Source of the DNA: Pseudomonas sp. 102515
GTDB lineage: Bacteria; Pseudomonadota; Gammaproteobacteria; Pseudomonadales; Pseudomonadaceae
Assembly: GCF_031085165.1 (NCBI RefSeq)
Contig: NZ_JAVHTY010000004.1
Coordinates: 248,001 to 312,000, forward strand
Direction: 5' to 3'
DNA length: 64,000 nt
Shown here: in pieces, positions 59,101 to 64,000 of the stretch
Layout of the letters: each line of letters opens with the position of its first letter
Numbering within the stretch: position 1 is the first letter of the stretch
Translations under genes and position numbers: made by a program
The notes under the pieces: model-generated
Told to the model about the DNA's origin: nothing
What the model saw: only the letters and a program-made list of their open reading frames with translations
The model's database searches: none

Positions 59101-59450
59101 TCGCGCCGCAGGTGCCAGCGCTCGTCTTCGGCACGGCCGTCCTGCAGCGCCAGCCGCATTTCCAGCGCGGCCCGGCCGCTCTGGTTGTCTTCCGGGGTGA
59201 AGAAGCGCTCCGCCGGTGCGCCGCGAATCTCCGCAGCGGTCCAGCCCAGCAGGCGCTCGGCGCCGCTGTTCCAGTCGGTGATCACCCCGGCCGGATCGAG
59301 CACGATCATGGCGAAATCGATGGCGCCATCGAAGATCGCCAGGCGCCGCTGGGCATCCTGGGGCGGCAGCGCCGTGCATTGATCGAGCGCGGCACGGAGA
59401 TGGCGGACTTCGGCCTGGAGGTCAGCGTGGGAGGGAGCGGATTCAGCCAT
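56109..59450 (-). CDS. Multi-PAS/GAF hybrid sensor histidine kinase
   Basis: A 1113-residue cytoplasmic kinase. In order: PAS (about 25-150), PAS (about 165-290), GAF (about 300-460; [22 protein letters not shown]), PAS (about 470-590), PAS (about 610-730), HisKA with [16 protein letters not shown], HATPase ([37 protein letters not shown]) and a receiver with [13 protein letters not shown]. No membrane segment is seen. It resembles blue-light or redox-type multi-sensor kinases, but no flavin-binding NCRFLQ motif is present. ATG 59450 is preferred to TTG 59462. Two single-domain receivers lie just upstream, one on each strand. Confidence 0.92.
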   Translation of the reverse strand: MAESAPSHADLQAEVRHLRAALDQCTALPPQDAQRRLAIFDGAIDFAMIVLDPAGVITDWNSGAERLLGWTAAEIRGAPAERFFTPEDNQSGRAALEMRLALQDGRAEDERWHLRRDGTRFWASGEMHPLHDDAGSHTGFVKILRDRTSQHLAGQALRDSQRHVGEVQRQLADSERYWRSLFEQLDEGFILGTILRDGQGRGRDWRYDQVNRACCAHFGLSAQQAVGQTARTLFPDLEDFWVEDFTRVVDTGQSFSYVRQFQHNGRWYEGHAHKAGPDSFLVLFLDVTEREQAAQVTRDEERYRRALAELGEGFSQLGDIEAVTELACATLGTTLDAHLVGYGLVDADAETITVGRDWTIPGARSLMGTLNFRDYGSYSEAFKRGETVVIEDVHEDRRTRDNLAALQRLDTRALVNLPLFEHGNLVALLYIGSSQPRHWTPAELQFIREVANRTRSATARLTAERALRDSELNLRLVADTLPCLIAFVDRDLIYRFANVEAPKWFEDAPESILGRSMAEVFAPELFAARRPAIQAALDGTPARLDLPWAWPDGRRRIADIHYRPRRDARGAVDGFYVFAQDVTAQRDAQALIQAQNLSLSQEVQARTAERDRLWALSEDLLLTADFTGQLLRVSPSWSRGLGYSEAELLSRPYTELIHPDDLPGVLVALDELRRSGLPTRVENRVQAANGSWRWLTWTLSLDLDQEHLTGAGRDVTREKEAMETQAVLEEQLRQSQKMEAVGQLTGGLAHDFNNLLAGIVGSLDLLTVRIGQGRLNNLERYTTAAQGAAIRAAALTHRLLAFSRRQTLDPKPTDVNRLVAGMEDLIRRTVGPAIQIEVVASSELWSTLVDPPQLENALLNLCINARDAMPEGGRIVIETANRALDTRMARVRDLEPGEYIALAVTDTGCGMPPEVIAKAFDPFFTTKPIGVGTGLGLSMIYGFVRQSGGQARIHSQVDQGTSVTLFLPRHRETATGVDLIASQPALPRQGHGETVLVVDDEPTVRMLVVEVLEELGYAALEAADASSGLRLLESDVRIDLLISDVGLPGGMNGRQMADAARQRRPGLRVLFITGYAENAVVGNGHLEPGMHVMTKPFAMDALAVRIRDLIEGP

Positions 59451-59694
59451 GAGGTCTTTCAAGCGCGTGGGCAGCGGAGGCGGACGCCAGTGACGTCCAG
59501 TAAGGGCCTTAGAGTAAGAGAGTCGGGCGCCGGCTAGCGATCTGCCAGCACCTTTTTCCGACAGGCAGGGAATTAAGTAGCCGTTACGGCATCAGACAAG
59601 TGCCGGCACCAAGCGGCCAGCCGTCCATCCGAGCCTTGTGATCCAATTCGAGTAATTTCGGTCTATTTAGTCGTACTAATGAAGTAGCGTTGCC

Positions 59695-60078
59695 ATGACC
59701 GATGTAGTTTCTTCCGCAGCCGTTACCACCGTGCTGGTCGTCGAAGACGATCCGGTGTTGAGATCGCTGGCGACGGAGGTGTTCGAGATGGAGGGTTATG
59801 CCGTCCAGTCGTTCGACACCGCCGATGCCGCCTGGTGCTGGTTCGAAGCCGACCCGCTGCCGCCTGATCTCCTCTTCACCGACGTGCGCATGCCCGGTCG
59901 GCTGGATGGTCTCGCCCTGGCCAAACAGGTGCGTCAGCGCTTTCCACAATTGCCGATCCTGGTGTCGTCCGGCTATACCGGCCAGCAGTATGCCGAGCGC
60001 GAAGACCGGGCGCTGTTCCTGCCCAAGCCTTGGACCATCGACCAGTTGCTGAAGGCCTGCGGCCAGTTGGGCGTCTAA
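59695..60078 (+). CDS. Single-domain response regulator (receiver only)
   Basis: A 127-residue CheY-like receiver: acidic pair in VLVVEDDPVL, phospho-acceptor Asp in LLFTDVRMPG, and Lys in FLPKPWT. It has no output domain. It diverges from the hybrid kinase gene (232 bp apart) and overlaps the end of the following receiver gene by four bases. The likely role is to receive phosphate from the hybrid kinase. No clear ribosome site precedes the ATG. Confidence 0.88.
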   Translation: MTDVVSSAAVTTVLVVEDDPVLRSLATEVFEMEGYAVQSFDTADAAWCWFEADPLPPDLLFTDVRMPGRLDGLALAKQVRQRFPQLPILVSSGYTGQQYAEREDRALFLPKPWTIDQLLKACGQLGV

Positions 60079-60467
60079 CCGCCTGCCTGACACGCGCGCG
60101 CGCGGCGTACCGCCGAATCCACCTCATCCAGCGTCCAGGGCTTCTGCAGGAAGATCACCTGCGGGGGCAGCGCCGTGGTGATTTCGTAGCCATAGCCGGA
60201 AGTGATCACCATCGGCAACTCGGGCCAGCGCTGCAGGAGCATCTGCGCCAGCTCGCCGCCGCGCAACTGGCCGGGCATCAGGTGATCGGTGATCACCAGC
60301 GCCGGAGCGTCCTGCTGCTGTAGCAGATGCACCAGGGCGTCGTCCGCATTGTCGAAGCGCGTGCAGGTCCATTGCAGTCGTTCTTCGAGATGATTGCCCA
60401 GCAGTTCGGCGAGCATCCCGTTGTCTTCGATGACGACGACGTAGGGCAGGGAGGAGGGCAGGGTCAT
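60075..60467 (-). CDS. Single-domain response regulator (receiver only)
   Basis: A 130-residue receiver: VVVIEDNGMLAE, phospho-acceptor Asp in VITDHLMPG, and Lys in FLQKPWTLDE. The first acidic position is Glu-Asp as usual. It converges tail-to-tail with the receiver gene at 59695-60078, sharing four bases. GGAAG lies before ATG 60467. Both resemble each other and the receiver of the hybrid kinase at the KPWT-type end, suggesting one phosphorelay. Confidence 0.87.
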   Translation of the reverse strand: MTLPSSLPYVVVIEDNGMLAELLGNHLEERLQWTCTRFDNADDALVHLLQQQDAPALVITDHLMPGQLRGGELAQMLLQRWPELPMVITSGYGYEITTALPPQVIFLQKPWTLDEVDSAVRRARACQAGG

Positions 60468-60552
60468 CGGGACTTCCGGAACACGCGATGCGACGGTTCC
60501 GGAAGTCTAGCAGAGCTGTTTCACATTCCGCCCTGCATTCGTCTGACGATTT

Positions 60553-61560
60553 TTAGAACTCCAGAACGATCTTGCCGAAATGGCTGCCGTCCTTCTGGAA
60601 GGCGAACGCCTGGCCGATCTCCTGCAGTGGGTAGCTGCGGTCGATGACCGGCTTAATCCCCGTGCTTTCCAGCGCCCGGATCATCTCCTGCTGGTGACGG
60701 CGGCTGCCGACGATCAACCCCTGCAACCGCTGGTGGCGGCGCATCAGATTGGCCGTGGGGACCTGCCCTTCCACCCCGGTGAGCACCCCGATCAACGCCA
60801 GGTGACCGTGGATACGCGCGGCCTGGATGGATTGCGCCAGCGTCGCCGGGCCGCCCACTTCCACCACGATGTCGACGCCCCGGCCTCCGGTGATGGCCTG
60901 CACCTTGGCGCCCCACTCGGGTTCGCTGCGATAGTTGATCAGGTGATCGGCGCCCAGGGCATAGGCGCGCTTCAGCTTCTCGTCCGAGGACGAGGTGGCG
61001 ATCACCGTGGCGCCCATGGCCTTGGCCATCTGCAAGGCGAAGATCGACACGCCGCCAGTGCCCATGACCAGCACGCTGTCGCCAGCCTTGAGGCCACCGT
61101 CCACCACCAAAGCGCGCCAGGCGGTGAGCCCGGCGGTGGTCAGGGTCGCCGCCTCGGCATGGCTGTAGCCCTTGGGCGCGCGGGTGAAGGCCGTGACCGG
61201 GCGCACCACCACCTCGCAGGCGAAGCCGTCGACACCATCGCCAGGGGTAGTGGAAAAATCATCGATGGGCGGCTCGCCGTCCAGCCAGTGGGGAAAGAAG
61301 GTCGAGACCACGTGATCGCCCACGGCGAATTCGCTGACGCCTGCGCCCACGGCCTCGACCACCCCGGCGCCATCGGACATGGGAATACGGCCATCGGCGG
61401 TCGGCATCTTGCCCAGCACCACGCCCAGGTCATGGAAATTCAGCGAGCTGGCCTTGATCCGTACCCGGATCTCGCCGGCCCCTGGTTGTCCCGGATCAGG
61501 CAGTTCGCAGGATTCCAGCTGGTCCAGACCACCGGGTTTGCGTAGGCGTATGGCATGCAT
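60553..61560 (-). CDS. Zinc-free MDR oxidoreductase (quinone oxidoreductase-like)
   Basis: A 335-residue medium-chain dehydrogenase/reductase. The cofactor loop is MGTGGVSIFALQ (about residues 162-173). The catalytic-zinc Cys is replaced (SSLNFHDLGV) and no four-Cys structural site exists, so it belongs with NADPH-dependent quinone or enone reductases. GGAGG lies eight bases before ATG 61560. It is separated by about 100 bp from two lipoprotein genes on the same strand; a shared transcript is possible. Substrate unknown. Confidence 0.87.
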   Translation of the reverse strand: MHAIRLRKPGGLDQLESCELPDPGQPGAGEIRVRIKASSLNFHDLGVVLGKMPTADGRIPMSDGAGVVEAVGAGVSEFAVGDHVVSTFFPHWLDGEPPIDDFSTTPGDGVDGFACEVVVRPVTAFTRAPKGYSHAEAATLTTAGLTAWRALVVDGGLKAGDSVLVMGTGGVSIFALQMAKAMGATVIATSSSDEKLKRAYALGADHLINYRSEPEWGAKVQAITGGRGVDIVVEVGGPATLAQSIQAARIHGHLALIGVLTGVEGQVPTANLMRRHQRLQGLIVGSRRHQQEMIRALESTGIKPVIDRSYPLQEIGQAFAFQKDGSHFGKIVLEF

Positions 61561-61621
61561 GAGAGATCCTCCGGACTGTGGCGAGCAGGACGCTCGCGGG
61601 TCAGTAGAGGACCACGGCAGG

Positions 61622-61653
61622 GGGCGCAGGATTCCCGAAAGGGACCTGCGCCC
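61622..61653 (-). terminator. Hairpin after the lipoprotein gene
   Basis: Perfect 9-bp stem GGGCGCAGG / CCTGCGCCC seven bases past the stop of the lipoprotein gene, with an inner TCCC / GGGA pairing. No T tract follows on the minus strand, so termination may be weak or factor-dependent. Confidence 0.45.
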
Positions 61654-61659
61654 TGGGCT

Positions 61660-62043
61660 TTACTTGATCGCCTTCTGCAATTGCTGCAGCTGTTGGGTAC
61701 GGGTGTTCAAGCGGGCTTCGCCACGTTCGGCGTCGATCTTCTTCAGTTCGGCTTCGGCCATGCGCAGCTTGATGGTCTGCATGGCGGTCTGGATGCGTTG
61801 CTGGGTCAGGTAAGCCAGCTGGTCGACGGTACGCTCGTTCTCACCGTCCTTGTAGGCCTTGTCGGTCTTGGCCAGCCAGGTGCCGGCATCCTTGGTTTCC
61901 AGCGCCGCCAGCTGGGTGGCCTGGGGCTGGGATTCGAGGGCGGCGTAGTCGTTGCGCGCCTTTTCCAGGTTGGGGTTGGGCGGGGTGGCGCAGGCGGCCA
62001 GGGTCAGCGCCGACATCAGCGGGAGCAGAAAACGTTTACGCAT
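61660..62043 (-). CDS. DUF4398-like lipoprotein
   Basis: A 127-residue lipoprotein: short basic start MRKRF, hydrophobic core, and lipobox LAAC with Cys18. The mature part is helical and charged with heptad-like spacing (RTVDQLAYLTQQRIQTAMQTI, EAELKKIDAERGEARLN in parts), as in DUF4398 proteins of Pseudomonas that sit beside OmpA-like genes. The start ATG 62043 has GAAGGA nine bases upstream. It forms a pair with the next lipoprotein gene upstream (29 bp gap). Likely anchored at the outer membrane; role unknown. Confidence 0.82.
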   Translation of the reverse strand: MRKRFLLPLMSALTLAACATPPNPNLEKARNDYAALESQPQATQLAALETKDAGTWLAKTDKAYKDGENERTVDQLAYLTQQRIQTAMQTIKLRMAEAELKKIDAERGEARLNTRTQQLQQLQKAIK

Positions 62044-62072
62044 GGTTTCGTCCTTCAAGAGAGCGGGCAGCC

Positions 62073-62504
62073 TTACTGCTGCACCTTTTTCTGTAGATTC
62101 TGTTGCAGCTGGAGGTTGATCTGACCTTCCTCACGGATCTGCTGGATGCTGTTCTGGGCATCCTGCAGTGCCGCCGCGGCCTTGGCAGCCTGGGTCTTGC
62201 GGGTCGCCAGACGGGCATCCCACTCGGCCTGCTCGGCCAGTTGCTTGGCTTCGTCGTACTTCTCGTTGGACAGGGCCGCCTGGGCCTGGGTCCACTTGTC
62301 CTGGGCCGACTTGGTCTCGATGGGGGCGAACTGATTGCCGCCGCCGCTCACGGCTTCGTTGACGGCCGACTGGGTCACGGCCATCTGCGCGGTCGGCGGG
62401 TTGCCGGCGCAGCCCGCGAGCAGCAGGCCGCCGCCCAGGATCAGGCTGGCGAGCAGCGCACGAGGCGCGGAGAACGGGAAGGCACGAGCGGGACCGGTTT
62501 TCAT
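62073..62504 (-). CDS. DUF4398 domain lipoprotein
   Basis: A 143-residue lipoprotein with lipobox LAGC (Cys32), placed later than usual because of a longer basic leader. The mature region is the alpha-helical DUF4398 repeat: [38 protein letters not shown] in parts. AGGAA precedes ATG 62504. With the following gene it makes a two-lipoprotein operon; an OmpA-like partner is not in this window. Confidence 0.88.
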   Translation of the reverse strand: MKTGPARAFPFSAPRALLASLILGGGLLLAGCAGNPPTAQMAVTQSAVNEAVSGGGNQFAPIETKSAQDKWTQAQAALSNEKYDEAKQLAEQAEWDARLATRKTQAAKAAAALQDAQNSIQQIREEGQINLQLQQNLQKKVQQ

Positions 62505-62618
62505 CCGAACATTCCTGGCGGGTCGCCCGGAATGGGCGACAGTGCCTTTGAGACGGCGAAAACGCGGCGAGGTTCGCTGCGAGCGCTGCGCTCAAGGCCA
62601 GGGGGTCCTGGCCGATAT

Positions 62619-62638
62619 CTGTTGTCTGATAACAACAG
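62619..62638. promoter_or_regulatory. Palindrome upstream of the second chemoreceptor gene
   Basis: CTGTTGT-CTGATA-ACAACAG, a perfect 7-bp inverted repeat with a 6-base spacer, ending 23 bases before the ATG. It could be an operator or a leader hairpin. It is too long for a LexA box (which spans 16 bp). Confidence 0.45.
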
Positions 62639-62661
62639 AGCCAATGGCCCCGGAGACTTCC

Positions 62662-64000
62662 ATGCTGTTACGCAACTGCAACATCGCGCCTCGCGCGGCC
62701 CTGGGCTTCGGCCTGATCGCCCTGATGGTGGCTTTTCTCGGCCTGTTTTCGTTGGCGCAGATGGCGGGTATTCGCGAGCGCCAGGTGGTGACGGAGCGTG
62801 ACTGGGTACCCAGCATCCGCGCGGTAGACGCCATTCGCGAGAACATGCTGCGCATCCGTACCATTTCCTTGCGTCTGGCGCTGGACCCGGACCCGCGCAA
62901 CATCGATACCTACGTCGGCCAGTACGAGGCGCGCAACAAGGTACTCATGGCCGGCATCAGGGCCTATGAGGGCTTTGTCGACACTCCCGAGGAACACCAG
63001 CGCTGGGATCTCTTCAAGCGCGACTTCGCCACCTATCAGCAGGGCATGACCACGTCCTTCGCCCTGGCGCGCCAGGGCGATACCGCCGCGCTCAACAAGC
63101 TGACGCTGGTGGACATGAAGCCGGTGGTGGACGGCACCGGCAAGCAGCTGGGCGAATTGGGCGACTTCTATGCCGAGGGCATCGAGCGCGACGGCAAGAT
63201 CTCGGCGGACCGCTACGACGCCTCACGGCTGATTGTCATCGCGGTGATCGCCCTGGCCGCCCTGGCCACGGTGCTCATGGCCTGGCTGCTGACCCGCAGC
63301 ATCGTCGGGCCGCTGCGCGAGGCGCTGCTGGCCGCCCGCCGCGTCGCCCAGGGCGACCTGACGCAGACCCTGGCCGTGCAAGGCCGCGACGAGGTGAGCG
63401 AATTGCAGCGCGCCCTGCAGCAGATGCAGGCGCAGCTGCGCGAGACTCTCTCGCGTATCGCCGGCTCCTCCACCCAGCTGGCGACCGCCGCCGAAGAACT
63501 CAATGCGGTCACCGAGGCCGCTGGCCAAGGCCTGCAGCAGCAGAACGACGAGCTCGAACAGGCCGCCACGGCCGTCACCGAGATGAGCACCGCGGTGGAC
63601 GAAGTGGCGCGCAACGCCGTCTCCACCTCCGAAGCCTCGCGGGCCTCCAGCCAGGCCGCGCAGCAAGGCCAGACCCGTGTCGCCGACACTCTGGGCGCCA
63701 TCGCCGCCTTGTCCGACGAGGTGTCCGCCACCGGGACGCTGGTCCAGCGGCTCGCCGAGCAGTCCCAGGACATCGGCAAGGTGCTCGACGTCATTCGCGC
63801 CATCGCCGAACAGACCAACCTGCTGGCGCTCAATGCGGCCATCGAGGCGGCGCGGGCCGGCGAGGCCGGTCGCGGGTTCGCCGTGGTCGCCGACGAAGTG
63901 CGCGCCCTGGCCAGCCGCACCCAGCAGTCCACCCTGGAAATCGAACAGATGGTCTCCGGCATGCGCAGCGGTGCCACTCAGGCCCTGGGCTCCATGCACA
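62662..64000 (+). CDS. Methyl-accepting chemotaxis protein, 3' end cut by the window
   Basis: The first 446 residues of a chemoreceptor. Membrane helix 1 is about residues 12-34, a four-helix-bundle-type periplasmic domain spans about 35-190 ([20 protein letters not shown]), helix 2 is about 192-212, HAMP follows to about 265, and the signalling domain carries the tip [16 protein letters not shown] near residue 387. The ligand is unknown. GGAG lies before ATG 62662. The last part of the signalling domain and the stop lie beyond base 64000. Confidence 0.92.
   Translation, partial: MLLRNCNIAPRAALGFGLIALMVAFLGLFSLAQMAGIRERQVVTERDWVPSIRAVDAIRENMLRIRTISLRLALDPDPRNIDTYVGQYEARNKVLMAGIRAYEGFVDTPEEHQRWDLFKRDFATYQQGMTTSFALARQGDTAALNKLTLVDMKPVVDGTGKQLGELGDFYAEGIERDGKISADRYDASRLIVIAVIALAALATVLMAWLLTRSIVGPLREALLAARRVAQGDLTQTLAVQGRDEVSELQRALQQMQAQLRETLSRIAGSSTQLATAAEELNAVTEAAGQGLQQQNDELEQAATAVTEMSTAVDEVARNAVSTSEASRASSQAAQQGQTRVADTLGAIAALSDEVSATGTLVQRLAEQSQDIGKVLDVIRAIAEQTNLLALNAAIEAARAGEAGRGFAVVADEVRALASRTQQSTLEIEQMVSGMRSGATQALGSMH

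Overview
The window is high-GC DNA from a gamma-proteobacterium, most likely a Pseudomonas of the P. oryzihabitans/P. psychrotolerans type. This is inferred from gene content: azurin, a P. aeruginosa-like urease cluster with an embedded acetyltransferase, eat-eutB-eutC, a rut operon, tcyP, DNA polymerase II, an adenine deaminase and DUF4398 lipoproteins. The spaces between genes are heavily seeded with REP palindromes of the GTAG-headed Pseudomonas type. No rRNA, tRNA, CRISPR array or prophage was seen. Species assignment is a judgement from reading, not a search result.

Layout. 1-6.3 kb: tail of a quinate-pathway gene (quiC) and its TetR neighbour, two tandem SDR oxidoreductases, a LOG-family protein, azurin, a long composite repeat (copy A), glutathione peroxidase and a lipoprotein. 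6.4-12.6 kb: cystine carrier TcyP, a REP-associated transposase (RAYT) between REPs, and the urease operon ureD-ureA-GNAT-ureB-ureC. 12.9-18.1 kb: AraC regulator diverging from the ethanolamine genes eat-eutB-eutC. 18.2-21.7 kb: chemoreceptor, GNAT protein, alpha/beta hydrolase. 21.7-26.4 kb: rutR diverging from rutABCDF. 26.6-33.5 kb: a second operon of an isopenicillin-N-synthase-like oxygenase, a VOC protein, a BMP-type ABC importer and a cysteine hydrolase. 33.7-43.2 kb: ArnT-like transferase, copy B, hisN and adenine deaminase, acyltransferase, ChaA antiporter, DedA protein, copy C, ilvE. 43.3-49.2 kb: an IS5-like MITE, an exported protein, zinc alcohol dehydrogenase, an exonuclease diverging from polB, and a nucleotidyltransferase. 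49.5-64 kb: a CheB-CheR-kinase fusion, dienelactone hydrolase, PrpF, a large hybrid kinase with two receiver proteins, a quinone-oxidoreductase-like enzyme, two lipoproteins and the start of a chemoreceptor.

Functional theme. Much of 8.6-38 kb serves nitrogen scavenging: urease, ethanolamine ammonia-lyase, Rut pyrimidine-ring cleavage and adenine deaminase. The rut promoter region carries an NtrC-like site, a RutR-like palindrome and a sigma-54-like -24/-12 element. The next operon repeats the same pairing: a RutR-like palindrome four bases ahead of a near-perfect sigma-54 element. This makes that operon the best candidate for an undescribed system, namely uptake and oxidative processing of a pyrimidine-related compound under RutR and nitrogen control. 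It could also supply the uptake function missing from this rut operon, which lacks rutG and rutE.

The second notable feature is a family of about 800-bp non-coding repeats (copies at about 4.5, 35.6 and 41.3 kb, plus a collapsed one near 12.8 kb). Each is a long imperfect palindrome with a hairpin in each arm and a REP pair at the centre, mostly bounded by REP-1 elements.
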